A stretch of DNA of 64,000 bases from Bacteroidota bacterium (lineage in GTDB: Bacteria > Bacteroidota > Bacteroidia > Chitinophagales > Chitinophagaceae), in contig JAFDXX010000004.1 in assembly GCA_018267705.1 (NCBI GenBank), positions 513,197 through 577,196 of the forward strand. Reading direction: 5' to 3'. The notes beneath the pieces were generated by a model that had not been told where the DNA came from, did no database searches, and saw only the letters and a program-made list of their open reading frames with translations. Below are positions 54,395 to 63,998 of the stretch, piece by piece. Position 1 is the first letter of the stretch, and each line of letters begins with the position of its first letter. Made by a program: the position numbers and the translations under genes.

Positions 54395-54490
54395 TGCTCA
54401 TTTTTTTAAAGCAACTAAAAGTAATTAATTATTGGCTGTATAAAATGTTAAGCATGTACAAATGGTATTTTTAAATAAGATAAATTTGTC

Positions 54491-54521
54491 TTTATATATC
54501 AATCTTTTTGTAGTATATTTG
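54491..54521 (+). promoter_or_regulatory. promoter before the 54636 membrane protein gene
   Basis: TTTA (54491-54494), exactly 19 bases, then TATATTTG (54514-54521), a perfect TAnnTTTG. It leaves a leader of about 107 bases. Confidence 0.5.
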
Positions 54522-54530
54522 TCGAAAATA

Positions 54531-54551
54531 TTGTAGTTATTTATACTACAA
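54531..54551 (+). promoter_or_regulatory. inverted repeat just after the promoter
   Basis: TTGTAGT (54531-54537) and ACTACAA (54545-54551) are 7-bp arms around TATTTAT, starting 9 bases after the -7. It could be an operator or a leader hairpin. Confidence 0.35.
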
Positions 54552-54635
54552 AATAATCTACGCTATTAAACAGTTGAAAATTCATTTCCTGTAAAATTCC
54601 ATATTTTAAGTAACTACTAAACTTTTAAAAAACTT

Positions 54636-55127
54636 ATGCTAACTAAGTTTTTACTGCATGTTGAAAATTTTGTATTGGGAATATCATTAATTACTGTTAT
54701 TTTCTTAACATCATTTTGGTCAGATGGTATTCAAAATTTAAATTATTGGGAGTATTACACCGGAATATCTTTTCAAACTTTATTATTTGTTGTTGCAGGC
54801 TTATTAATTGTATCGTTTATAATTACCAAAGTATTACGCAGCAGAGGTATATTGCAAAACGGCACTTTAATTATTTATAGTTTAGTAACAATTGTTCTTA
54901 CAATATGGTTGCTGGTAGATTGTTTGCAAATGCCTTTTATACAAGGTCAATGGTTAACTAGTATTTTACCACCGCCTATTTATCTTACTTGGAAAATTTA
55001 TATGACAATATTTTCTTATTTAATATTAGCAATGCTATTGTTACACTTTTTGTATATTGCTTATTCTGTGTTTAGATTAGTCTTAATACCTCCTGTACAA
55101 AATATGATTTTAATGGAAGAAGCATAA
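54636..55127 (+). CDS. hypothetical membrane protein
   Basis: No family recognised. The 163-residue protein has four membrane segments (about 8-28 with VLGISLITVIFLTSFWSDG, 45-64, 78-98 and 118-148). It has no signal peptide or charged domain. A 107-base leader with an inverted repeat precedes it. The next gene, the MutS2-like one, follows at 51 bases with its own candidate promoter, so the two need not be linked. Confidence 0.72.
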   Translation: MLTKFLLHVENFVLGISLITVIFLTSFWSDGIQNLNYWEYYTGISFQTLLFVVAGLLIVSFIITKVLRSRGILQNGTLIIYSLVTIVLTIWLLVDCLQMPFIQGQWLTSILPPPIYLTWKIYMTIFSYLILAMLLLHFLYIAYSVFRLVLIPPVQNMILMEEA

Positions 55128-55133
55128 ACTGCG

Positions 55134-55161
55134 TTGGTAATAAGTTGCAGCATTACCTTTG
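55134..55161 (+). promoter_or_regulatory. candidate promoter of the MutS2-like gene
   Basis: TTGG (55134-55137) and TACCTTTG (55154-55161), a perfect TAnnTTTG, are 16-17 bases apart. The -7 lies 17 bases before the ATG. Confidence 0.35.
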
Positions 55162-55178
55162 CTTCTTTTATAAGGAAC

Positions 55179-57284
55179 ATGAAGTTATATCCCGAATCGG
55201 CAGCCACACAATTAGAGTTTAATAAAATAAAGCAACTGCTTTCAGAACATGCAACTACTGTTTATGCTAAAGAAAAAGCAATAGCATTACGTTTGCATAC
55301 ACGTAAAGAATTTATTGATATTGATTTACAACAATCTTACGAATACAAATTATTGTTACTTCAATCGCAATATTTCCCCATAGATTTTACTAATAATATT
55401 TCTCGCGAAATAAAATTATTAAGTATTCCCGGAGCAACTTTATCAGGCGAAGAAATACTTTCCATCAAAAAACTTACTGCCAATATTGAAAATATTTTTA
55501 GATGGTTTGATGCTGAAAGAAGATTGGCCTACACAACACTAGCAAAAGTTATTAGCAATACTTATTACGAGAAAGTAATTATAGAATTAATTGATGATGT
55601 GTTAGATGAAACCGGAACGGTGAAAGATAATGCCAGCGAAGATTTAAGTAGAATAAGAATGAATTTATTTCGCAAACGAAATGAATTGCGAAGAATGTTT
55701 GATAAGGTAATTGCTAAACTTTCTAAAGCAGGCTACTCGGCAGATATTGATGAAAGTTTTAGTAATGGAAGAAGAGTAGTTGCCGTGCATGCCGAACATA
55801 AAAGACAAGTGAAAGGAATTTTGCACGGCGAAAGCGATAGCCGTAGAACCGCTTTTATAGAACCCGAAGAAACGATTGGCTTAAATAACGAAGTTTTTTC
55901 TTTAGAAAATGAAGAACGAAAAGAAGTACAAAGAATTTTAAAACAACTCACAGTATCATTAAGTATATATGCTTCATTAATAAAAATTTATTTTAATATA
56001 ATTGGAGAGTTTGATTTTATTAGAGCCAAAGCAAAACTGGCAGTTGAAATGAATGCGGCAAAACCTAATGTGGTTGATGCTGCAAAAGTTCAACTAATAA
56101 ATGCCTATCATCCTTTATTATTTTTATACAATAAATCAAGCAACAAAAAAACAATTCCATTAAATATTTTGTTAGATGATAAAGCAAGAATTTTAATTAT
56201 CAGCGGCCCTAATGCAGGCGGTAAAACTGTTGCTATGAAAACAATTGGGTTAAACCAACTTATGTTACAAAGTGGTTTATTAGTGCCAGTGCATCCTGAT
56301 TCGCAAATGGGAATTTTTAAACAACTATTTATTCATATTGGCGATACGCAAAGCATAGAATTTGAGTTGAGTACCTACTCTTCTCATTTAATGCACATGA
56401 AACATTTTATAGAAGTTGCCAATGGTAAAACTTTATTTTTTATTGATGAATTAGGCAGCGGTAGCGACCCCAATTTAGGTGGTGCATTTGCAGAAGTTAT
56501 TTTAGAAGAGTTAAATAAAAAACATGCAATGGGCATTGTAACCACCCATTATTTAAATTTAAAAGTAATGGCAAACCATACACCGGGCATAATTAACGGT
56601 GCTATGGGGTTTGATGAAAAAGAATTACAACCCTTATATCAATTACTTGTAGGTAAACCCGGTAGCTCTTACACTTTTTCTATTGCCCAACGCATTGGCT
56701 TACCGCAACATTTAATAAACCGTGCAAGAAAATTAGTAGATGATGATCATTTTAAATTAGATAAACTTTTAAATAATACCGAACAAAATCTTCAACAGTT
56801 AGATAAAGAAAAAAAATATTTAACACAACTGGTAAAAGAAAACGAACGTTTAAAAAAAGAAATGGAAATTATTGTAACTAAAGAAAAACATAAACAACAA
56901 GTTGAACTTTTAAAGCAACAAAATAAAATTGCTGAAGAGCGTATTGTTTATTTAAAAGATATGGAACGAAAGCTGAAACAAATTGTATTAGATTGGAAAA
57001 AAGCTGAGAATAAAAATGATGTTGTGAAAAATTTGCATCATTTATTATTTAAAAAGAAAGAACAAATTGTTGTTAATAAATTAGCAAAAAAAGTAGATAA
57101 TAAATTTAAAGAAATTAACACCAATATCACTATAGGCTCGTTAGTGAAGTTGAAAAAAAATTATCAGGTAGGAGAGGTAAAAGAAATTCGCGGTAAACGT
57201 GCTATTGTACAAGTTGGTTTATTACCTATGAATATAGATATAGCAGACTTGGTTACTGTTGAAAAAATGCAAGAAAAAAAATAA
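55179..57284 (+). CDS. MutS2-like ATPase without Smr domain
   Basis: The 701-residue protein has the MutS2 N-terminal core, a MutS ATPase with Walker A ISGPNAGGKTVAMKTIG (342-358) and Walker B LFFIDELGSGSDPN (419-432), and a long coiled coil (about 525-620). MutS2 proteins usually end with an Smr nuclease domain; here the protein ends with a short KOW-like segment (GSLVKLKKNYQVGEVKEIRG) and no Smr motif. The start at ATG 55179 follows a candidate promoter; a TTG at 55134 lies within the promoter. MutS2 acts on recombination intermediates or collided ribosomes. Confidence 0.88.
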   Translation: MKLYPESAATQLEFNKIKQLLSEHATTVYAKEKAIALRLHTRKEFIDIDLQQSYEYKLLLLQSQYFPIDFTNNISREIKLLSIPGATLSGEEILSIKKLTANIENIFRWFDAERRLAYTTLAKVISNTYYEKVIIELIDDVLDETGTVKDNASEDLSRIRMNLFRKRNELRRMFDKVIAKLSKAGYSADIDESFSNGRRVVAVHAEHKRQVKGILHGESDSRRTAFIEPEETIGLNNEVFSLENEERKEVQRILKQLTVSLSIYASLIKIYFNIIGEFDFIRAKAKLAVEMNAAKPNVVDAAKVQLINAYHPLLFLYNKSSNKKTIPLNILLDDKARILIISGPNAGGKTVAMKTIGLNQLMLQSGLLVPVHPDSQMGIFKQLFIHIGDTQSIEFELSTYSSHLMHMKHFIEVANGKTLFFIDELGSGSDPNLGGAFAEVILEELNKKHAMGIVTTHYLNLKVMANHTPGIINGAMGFDEKELQPLYQLLVGKPGSSYTFSIAQRIGLPQHLINRARKLVDDDHFKLDKLLNNTEQNLQQLDKEKKYLTQLVKENERLKKEMEIIVTKEKHKQQVELLKQQNKIAEERIVYLKDMERKLKQIVLDWKKAENKNDVVKNLHHLLFKKKEQIVVNKLAKKVDNKFKEINTNITIGSLVKLKKNYQVGEVKEIRGKRAIVQVGLLPMNIDIADLVTVEKMQEKK

Positions 57285-57300
57285 TTCATATTACGAAAAA

Positions 57301-57870
57301 TTATTTTAACCGTTTCATTAAGGCATCATCAATTTTTTTAAAAAGATGATATGGTTTGTAAGTTCTCCATTCACTCAGTTGCATTAATTCAATTAAGTAG
57401 TGTAGTTTTTTCTTTTTAAAATCGTATTGGGTTTGTTCGGGCATATTTAATGCTACAATCCAACCATTGTTATCGGTTGTTTCTTCGTACCATTCTTCGT
57501 AATATTCTTTATCACTGCTATGAAAATTTAAAACGTTTTCTGTTATAAGAATAAATTTGGTAATACCTTTTTCTTCAAACTTATCAATTACTTCACGTTT
57601 TAAATACATAATATCATTTTCAATTGCATCATTCCATTCACCAATCATTTCAATTATGCAAAAATGTAATTCATAATCTGCATAAATTACTTTTAAGTAT
57701 AATGTTTTGCTTCCAAACTCATCCCATTGCGGATGTATATAATAATTGTAAATGGTTTGAGAAAATTCGAATTCACTATACGCTCTTCCGTAAAATGGAG
57801 AAAGCTTATCTTCTTCTGAAATGTATATATGACGCCAGTTATAGAAGGGTTCTATCTCATGCATGTCCAT
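57301..57870 (-). CDS. conserved hypothetical protein coupled to murQ
   Basis: No family recognised. The 189-residue protein is rich in aromatic and acidic residues (FYNWRHIYISEEDKLSPFYG, YNYYIHPQWDEFGSKTLYLK) with no signal or membrane segment. The start codon (ATG 57870 or 57864) overlaps the murQ end by 14 or 8 bases, so translation is probably coupled. The context suggests a role linked to muropeptide salvage, which I cannot test. Confidence 0.75.
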   Translation of the reverse strand: MDMHEIEPFYNWRHIYISEEDKLSPFYGRAYSEFEFSQTIYNYYIHPQWDEFGSKTLYLKVIYADYELHFCIIEMIGEWNDAIENDIMYLKREVIDKFEEKGITKFILITENVLNFHSSDKEYYEEWYEETTDNNGWIVALNMPEQTQYDFKKKKLHYLIELMQLSEWRTYKPYHLFKKIDDALMKRLK

Positions 57871-58687
57871 TTAATTTTACGGCATCAACCGCTTTTTTTA
57901 CACTTCCATGTTTTACCAACAAATCTTTTGCGGCTTCGTAATTGCTTAGTTGCAATTTATCCATTACCATTTTTACGCCTCTATCCACTAATTTAATATT
58001 GGTAAGTTGCATGTTTACCATTTTATTGTCTTCTACACGGCCTAATTGTATCATTGCAGAAGTGCTAAGCATATTTAGTACTAATTTTTGTGCTGTGCCA
58101 CTTTTCATTCTTGTGCTGCCTGTTACAAATTCTGGACCTACAATAATTTCTACCGGATAATCTGCTGCTTCACTAACCGGAGAATTGGGGTTGCATGAAA
58201 TACTTCCGGTTATAATATTTCTTTTTCTGCATTCTTCTAAAGCACCTATAACATAAGGTGTTGTACCACTTGCTGCTACACCAACAACAACGTCTTTATC
58301 ACTTACAAAATGTTTTTGCAAATCTATCCAACCTCTATTTCTATCATCTTCTGCATATTCTACTGCTTGGGTAATTGCTTTTTCTCCGCCCGCTATTATG
58401 CCAATTACTAAACCGTATGGCACACCATAAGTAGGAGGGCATTCGCTTGCATCTACAATGGCTAATCTTCCGCTGGTGCCGGCACCAATATAAAATAATC
58501 TTCCGCCTGCCAACATTCTATCGCTTATTACTGATGCTAATTTTTCTATTTGCGGAATAGCTTTTTCAACGGCGGCAGGAACTAATTTGTCTTCATTGTT
58601 AATGTTTGCCAATATTTCCTCTACACTCATTTTCTCTAAATGCCTGTAGTTAGATTCTTGTTCTGTAATTCGTATAAATTTTTTCAT
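57857..58687 (-). CDS. murQ: N-acetylmuramic acid 6-phosphate etherase
   Basis: MurQ removes the lactyl group of MurNAc-6-phosphate, giving GlcNAc-6-phosphate. The 276-residue SIS-domain protein has YIGAGTSGRLAIVDASECPP, GVAASGTTPYVIGAL, and GSTRMKSGTAQKLVLNML, all family signatures. It acts on the product of AnmK (13293-14483). It is followed by an overlapping unknown gene and preceded, 9 bases away, by a sugar kinase gene. Confidence 0.96.
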   Translation of the reverse strand: MKKFIRITEQESNYRHLEKMSVEEILANINNEDKLVPAAVEKAIPQIEKLASVISDRMLAGGRLFYIGAGTSGRLAIVDASECPPTYGVPYGLVIGIIAGGEKAITQAVEYAEDDRNRGWIDLQKHFVSDKDVVVGVAASGTTPYVIGALEECRKRNIITGSISCNPNSPVSEAADYPVEIIVGPEFVTGSTRMKSGTAQKLVLNMLSTSAMIQLGRVEDNKMVNMQLTNIKLVDRGVKMVMDKLQLSNYEAAKDLLVKHGSVKKAVDAVKLNGHA

Positions 58688-58696
58688 ATTGTTTTT

Positions 58697-59533
58697 TTAT
58701 GAATGATATTTTATTAAACCATCCATAGGTTTTTTAAGTATGGTTCCTAATTCAAATTCGTAACTATGACAAAGTTCTTTTAATATATCTTTAAAACCAA
58801 ATGCAACGCTGCCAATAAAATTTATAGGCATTAACCAACTTTCGCGGTATTTGCATAAATGGGTAAAGAAAAAATCATTCAATCCGTCTTCAATAATATT
58901 TTCAATCATATAATGACCACGGTTTTCTGCTAAAAAAATAGCAAACGATGCTAAGTATCTGTTAGCCAATGGTTGTTTATATACCTTTTCTAAAATTTCA
59001 ATAGGGTTGGTATTAAACATTTTTTCAAAACTGTTTTTCAGTTCATCATCAAAAGTGTTATACAAATAATATTGAACAACTTTTTTCCCAAGATAAGCAC
59101 CGCTGCCTTCATCTCCTAAAACATAACCAATGCCCGGGCTATTGCTGACAATTTTTTTTCCATTGTAAAAACAAGAGTTAGAGCCTGTTCCTAAAATGCA
59201 AGCAATACCTTTTTCTTTTCCACATAAACCTCTTGCAGCTGCAAGTAAATCTGTATTTAAGTTAATTGTTGCTTTTGTAAATATTTTTTTTAATGCAGTA
59301 TTTAAAATTTTTTTGTTGTTGGTATTATTTAATCCCGTACCATAAAAATGTATTTCTTTAATAAGAATATCTTTATTAAATTTTGGCAATAATTCTTTTT
59401 GAAGTATTTCAATAATTTGAATAGAAGTCAAAAAATAAGGGCTAATGCCTTGAGTAATCACTTTTTGTTTCTTTCCGTTATAAAGTAGGCACCACTCACA
59501 TTTGGTAGCACCACTATCGGCAATTAATTTCAT
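58697..59533 (-). CDS. BadF/BadG-type sugar kinase (GlcNAc/MurNAc kinase-like)
   Basis: The 278-residue protein has the ASKHA phosphate motif at the start (LIADSGATKCEWCLLYNGKK), ACILGTGSNSCFYNGK and GIGYVLGDEGSGAYLGKK. This is the N-acetylglucosamine kinase-like branch, which includes MurK. It probably phosphorylates amino sugars from peptidoglycan. Its ATG is at 59533; a GTG at 59536 is one codon earlier. It leads the kinase-murQ-unknown operon. Confidence 0.88.
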   Translation of the reverse strand: MKLIADSGATKCEWCLLYNGKKQKVITQGISPYFLTSIQIIEILQKELLPKFNKDILIKEIHFYGTGLNNTNNKKILNTALKKIFTKATINLNTDLLAAARGLCGKEKGIACILGTGSNSCFYNGKKIVSNSPGIGYVLGDEGSGAYLGKKVVQYYLYNTFDDELKNSFEKMFNTNPIEILEKVYKQPLANRYLASFAIFLAENRGHYMIENIIEDGLNDFFFTHLCKYRESWLMPINFIGSVAFGFKDILKELCHSYEFELGTILKKPMDGLIKYHS

Positions 59534-59661
59534 CACTAATAAGTTTAAAAATATAAAGCTAATTTACCTTTTATAAAAACAAGTACTAAAAAAGCATAAC
59601 TTAAATTATATTAATTGATATTTGCGTTTTGTGCAACTAAGGTACAAAGTAGCTAAATAAT

Positions 59662-61236
59662 ATGGGAAGTAAAAAATTACAAATAGTATTACCGGTTTTA
59701 TTTGCATTGGTAATGATTGTTGGAATGTTAATAGGATATAAGCTAAAAGAAGAAACTGGTGGAAACGGTTTTTTTAAAGCAAATAAAAAATATACTGTTC
59801 AAGAAGTATTGAGTTTGGTTAAAAGCAAATATGTTGATAGTGTTTCTTTAGATACCTTAAATAGTGTAGCAATTGATGCTATTTTAGAACAGTTAGATCC
59901 TCATTCAATTTATATTCCGCCGCAAGATGTAGCAATAGTTAACGAAGATTTAGCTTCCAATTTTGAAGGCATTGGCGTAGAATATGAAGTTTTAAATGAT
60001 ACTATAACCGTAAGCCGAGTTATTGCAGGTGGTCCATCAGAAAAAGCAGGTATGCAAGTAGGAGATCAAATAATTGCTGCTTCCGATACAATTAATTTAA
60101 CAGGCAAAAAAATTAAGTTTAGTGAGTTAAGAAAATATTTACGAGGTCCTGCCGGCTCACAAATTACCATAACAGTTTTAAGAAATAATGAAACAAAAAA
60201 AGTAACCATAACTCGTGGAAGAATTCCTATACAAACTGTTGATGCCGCTTATATGATTGACACCTCTATTGCCTATTTGCACATATCAAAATTTGCCGAT
60301 AGAACTTACGAAGAGTTTATGCAAAATCTTGAAAAACTGCAAGCAAAAGGAATGAAAAAACTAATTCTTGACTTGCGTGGAAATGGTGGCGGACTTTTAC
60401 AACAAGCCGTAAATATTGCAGATGAATTTTTAGATGAAGATAAATTAATTGTTTACACCGAAGGCTTACATAACGATAAAACAGAATACAGATGCAAGCG
60501 TGATGGATTATTTGAAAAAAATAAATTAGTTGTTTTAATTGATGAACTTTCTGCATCTGCCAGTGAAGTATTAAGCGGTGCTTTGCAAGATTGGGATAGA
60601 GCCACTATTATTGGTAGAAGAAGCTTTGGAAAAGGCTTGGTACAACAACAATTTCAATTAAGCAATGGCGGAGCAATAAGGTTAACCATTGCAAAATATT
60701 TTACGCCATTAGGAAGAAATATTCAAAAACCATATAACAAAAAGAAAAACGATTACACTATGGAAATCGTTAATCGTTTTCATAACAATGAAATGGATAA
60801 ACCAGATACTGCACAACCCAAAGGATCAGTTTATAAAACACCTGCAGGGCATACTGTATACGGCGGCGGTGGTATAACACCCGATATTGTTGTTCCCGTT
60901 GATACGATTGCTTATCCTTCTGTATTTTATAACCCAATTTTCAAAAATACTGCTGCAAGTTTTGCAATGAATTGGTACAGAAAAAATAAAGCATATATAG
61001 CTACATTTTCTATAAATAGTTTTAAAAATAATTTTAATTTTACTGGTAACGATTTAGATTTATTTGAAAAAATAACCTTAAAAAATACTTTAAATATTCA
61101 AAATATAAATAAAGCAGCATTATCTAATGTATTGAAATCAATAGTTGGTGAACTTGCTTGGGGCACACAAGGTTATTACGAAATAAAAAATACTGAAGAT
61201 AATGTGGTGAAAAAAGCATTAGATATTTTAAAATAA
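59662..61236 (+). CDS. C-terminal processing protease (S41 family, CtpA-like)
   Basis: The 524-residue exported protein has a membrane anchor or signal (about 6-26), a PDZ domain (about 95-185) with GVEYEVLNDTITVSRVIAGG, and the S41 catalytic region with Ser299 (IDELSASASEVLSGA) and Lys324 (SFGKGLVQQQ). Such proteases cut the C-termini of envelope proteins and can affect murein enzymes. It is divergent from the sugar kinase gene at 128 bases. Confidence 0.94.
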   Translation: MGSKKLQIVLPVLFALVMIVGMLIGYKLKEETGGNGFFKANKKYTVQEVLSLVKSKYVDSVSLDTLNSVAIDAILEQLDPHSIYIPPQDVAIVNEDLASNFEGIGVEYEVLNDTITVSRVIAGGPSEKAGMQVGDQIIAASDTINLTGKKIKFSELRKYLRGPAGSQITITVLRNNETKKVTITRGRIPIQTVDAAYMIDTSIAYLHISKFADRTYEEFMQNLEKLQAKGMKKLILDLRGNGGGLLQQAVNIADEFLDEDKLIVYTEGLHNDKTEYRCKRDGLFEKNKLVVLIDELSASASEVLSGALQDWDRATIIGRRSFGKGLVQQQFQLSNGGAIRLTIAKYFTPLGRNIQKPYNKKKNDYTMEIVNRFHNNEMDKPDTAQPKGSVYKTPAGHTVYGGGGITPDIVVPVDTIAYPSVFYNPIFKNTAASFAMNWYRKNKAYIATFSINSFKNNFNFTGNDLDLFEKITLKNTLNIQNINKAALSNVLKSIVGELAWGTQGYYEIKNTEDNVVKKALDILK

Positions 61237-61287
61237 TACTTATTTTAGTTGCTACATTTTTAAATTTATATTAATCAATATTCTAAA

Positions 61288-61512
61288 ATGGAAATGGTTT
61301 ATTTACTAAAGAAGAATAAAATAATTAATGGTCCGTATAATATAGAAACTTTAAAACAAAGAGGCATTAAAAGTACCGATATGGTTTGGTGCAAAGGTTT
61401 GGTAGATTGGACACCTATTTCACAAGTTGATTTTTTGGTTGATGTACCTGTTATTCATTCAAGAAAAAGCAATAAAACAATTATTGAACGCGTATTCTCT
61501 TTCTTAAAATAA
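61288..61512 (+). CDS. small GYF-domain (DUF4339) protein
   Basis: The 74-residue protein is a single GYF_2/DUF4339 domain: MVYLLKKNKIINGPYNIETL and MVWCKGLVDWTPISQVDFL carry the family GPY and W-x-P-I signatures. These domains bind proline-rich peptides and often sit at the N-terminus of membrane proteins; here it stands alone. It follows the protease gene by 51 bases on the same strand. Confidence 0.8.
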   Translation: MEMVYLLKKNKIINGPYNIETLKQRGIKSTDMVWCKGLVDWTPISQVDFLVDVPVIHSRKSNKTIIERVFSFLK

Positions 61513-61567
61513 TTTCAACAAATTTTTTTCTTTAAGTATATTGTGTTTTATAATAAACACAACACTT

Positions 61568-62488
61568 ATGTCATTTACATGGAAAGGAGTTTTTCCTGCA
61601 CTCACAACTAAATTTACTCAGCAGGACGAATTAGATCTCCCTTTATTCAACAAAAATTTGCAAGCTCAAATTGCTGCAGGTGTTAATGGTATTATTTTAG
61701 GCGGCACATTAGGTGAAGCAAGTGTTTTAACAAATAAAGAAAAAGAAACATTAGTAAAATTTGCAATTGAAAAAGCTGGAGGAAAAGTTGCAGTAATTTT
61801 AAATATTGCAGAAGGCTCTACCAATGCTGCTTTACAAGCAGCCAGCAATGCAAAAAAATGGGGTGCAGCAGGTTTAATGTTATTGCCACCTATGCGTTAT
61901 AAAAGTGATCACAGAGAAACTGTTACTTATTTTCAAACAATAGCTTCTTCAACCGATTTACCTATTATGATTTATAATAATCCGGTTGATTATAAAATAG
62001 AAGTAACACTTGAAATGTTTGCCGATTTAGTACCTTATAAAAATATCAATGCAGTTAAAGAATCAACCAGAGAAATTAGTAATGTAACTAAAATGCTAAA
62101 TGCTTTTGGTGATAGATTTAAAATTTTATGCGGTGTAGATACTTTGGCAATGGAAGAATTAGTAATGGGTGCTCATGGCTGGGTAGCAGGCTTGGTATGT
62201 GCATTTCCGGCAGAAACAGTTGCCATATATAAATTAGTTAAAGCAAAAAGGTATGATGAAGCATTAAAAATTTATCGTTGGTTTATGCCTTTACTTGAAT
62301 TAGACTTACATTCAAAATTAGTTCAATATATAAAATTAGCAGAAGCAAAAACAGGCATAGGTAGTGAACAAGTACGTGCTCCACGTTTAGCATTAATTGG
62401 AGAAGAAAGAGAACGCGTTTTAAAAATTATTGAAACAGGAATTGCTTCCAAACCAATATTACCCGATTATCTTTCAATTGAATTATAA
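61568..62488 (+). CDS. dihydrodipicolinate synthase family protein
   Basis: The 306-residue protein has the DapA-type barrel: NGIILGGTLGEASVLTNKEK, LPIMIYNNPVDYKIEV with the catalytic tyrosine, and the Schiff-base lysine in INAVKESTREI. Beside an aldehyde dehydrogenase of the semialdehyde type, it is more likely a 1-pyrroline-4-hydroxy-2-carboxylate deaminase of 4-hydroxyproline breakdown than a lysine enzyme. ATG 61568 fits; an upstream start at 61541 does not. Confidence 0.85.
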   Translation: MSFTWKGVFPALTTKFTQQDELDLPLFNKNLQAQIAAGVNGIILGGTLGEASVLTNKEKETLVKFAIEKAGGKVAVILNIAEGSTNAALQAASNAKKWGAAGLMLLPPMRYKSDHRETVTYFQTIASSTDLPIMIYNNPVDYKIEVTLEMFADLVPYKNINAVKESTREISNVTKMLNAFGDRFKILCGVDTLAMEELVMGAHGWVAGLVCAFPAETVAIYKLVKAKRYDEALKIYRWFMPLLELDLHSKLVQYIKLAEAKTGIGSEQVRAPRLALIGEERERVLKIIETGIASKPILPDYLSIEL

Positions 62489-62513
62489 TTGATAGTATTA
62501 AAATAAATGAATA

Positions 62514-63998
62514 ATGATTGATAATACATTGCAAGAAATTGAATTGGCTGTAAACCAATCTTGGAAAGCATTTCAGATATATAGTAAAAAATCTTTACAA
62601 GAAAGGGCAACTTTTATAAAGGCCATAGCTGTAGAATTATCTTTAACAGAAGAAGCATTAATTAACACGGCTATGCAAGAAACCAACCTTCCGCAGGCAA
62701 GATTAAAAAACGAATTGGCAAGAACTATTTTTCAACTAAACAGTTATGCCGATGCCTGCATAAAAGGCGATTGGTTAGAAATTAGAATAGATACTGCTGT
62801 TGCAGAAAGAAACCCGCCCAAGCCCGATATAAGAAAAATGTTAGTGCCTTTAGGCCCTGTGGTTGTGTTTGGTGCAAGTAACTTTCCTTTTGCTTATTCA
62901 ACTGCGGGTGGAGATACCGCTACTGCTTTTGCAGCAGGTTGCACCGTTATTGTAAAAGCACATCCGGCACATGCAAAAACTTCTGAAATAGCTGCTGCTG
63001 CTATATTTCAGGCTGCTGCTAAAACAAATATGCCACATGGAACATTTACGCATATACATGGAGCATCAGTTAAAGTTGGTAAAACTTTAGTTACACATTC
63101 ATTAATAAAAGCTGTTGGTTTTACAGGTTCTTATGGCGGTGGTAAACAATTGTTCGATTGGGCTAATCAACGCAAAGAACCTATTCCTGTTTTTGCAGAA
63201 ATGGGAAGTATTAACCCTGTTTTTTTATTGCAAGAAAAATTAAATCAATCCGCTGTTGACATTGCTAAAATGTATGCTGCATCTATAACATTAGGTGTAG
63301 GGCAATTTTGCACCAACCCGGGATTAATAATAGCAATACAATCAAACGCATTAAATAATTTTATTAATTGTTTGGCGGAAGAAATAAAAAAAATTGCACC
63401 TGCTACCATGTTGCATCAAGGTATTGCCAATGCTTATGCTGAAAAGAAAACAAAAGCGTTGCAACAAAAAAATGTAACTACTGTAGCTGAAAGTGTTGCC
63501 CAGCCTGCACAAAATCAAGGTCAACCAACTATTGCCACTGTTAATGCAAAAACTTTTTTGGAAAATAAAATTTTGCATGAAGAAGTATTTGGCCCTTATT
63601 CATTAATTGTACAATGTAATAATGAAGATGAAATGCTAACTATTGCACAACATTTAGAAGGGCAATTAACAAGTACTTTAATGGCCACTGAAAATGATAT
63701 TATAAAAAACAATCAATTAATTGAAGTTGTAAAAAATTTGTGTGGCAGAATAATTATAAACAGTGTGCCAACAGGCGTTGAAGTTTGTTATGCAATGCAG
63801 CATGGCGGCCCGTTTCCTGCAACAACCGATAGCAGATTTACTTCTGTAGGTGCAGATGCTATTAAACGTTTTGCACGCCCACTTTCTTTTCAAAATTGGA
63901 ATGATAATTTATTACCTGATGAACTAAAAAATAATAATCCGTTAAATATTTGGAGAATGGTAAACAATGAGTGGACGAAGGATAGTGCAAATAGGTAA
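62514..63998 (+). CDS. aldehyde dehydrogenase (NADP+), 2,5-dioxovalerate type
   Basis: The 494-residue protein is an aldehyde dehydrogenase with LVPLGPVVVFGASNFPFAYS, the glutamate in PVFAEMGSINP and the catalytic cysteine in GVGQFCTNPGLII. It matches the branch oxidising alpha-ketoglutaric semialdehyde to alpha-ketoglutarate. It starts 25 bases after the DapA-family gene and ends two bases before the window edge, so further pathway genes may follow. The substrate is inferred from context. Confidence 0.88.
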   Translation: MIDNTLQEIELAVNQSWKAFQIYSKKSLQERATFIKAIAVELSLTEEALINTAMQETNLPQARLKNELARTIFQLNSYADACIKGDWLEIRIDTAVAERNPPKPDIRKMLVPLGPVVVFGASNFPFAYSTAGGDTATAFAAGCTVIVKAHPAHAKTSEIAAAAIFQAAAKTNMPHGTFTHIHGASVKVGKTLVTHSLIKAVGFTGSYGGGKQLFDWANQRKEPIPVFAEMGSINPVFLLQEKLNQSAVDIAKMYAASITLGVGQFCTNPGLIIAIQSNALNNFINCLAEEIKKIAPATMLHQGIANAYAEKKTKALQQKNVTTVAESVAQPAQNQGQPTIATVNAKTFLENKILHEEVFGPYSLIVQCNNEDEMLTIAQHLEGQLTSTLMATENDIIKNNQLIEVVKNLCGRIIINSVPTGVEVCYAMQHGGPFPATTDSRFTSVGADAIKRFARPLSFQNWNDNLLPDELKNNNPLNIWRMVNNEWTKDSANR

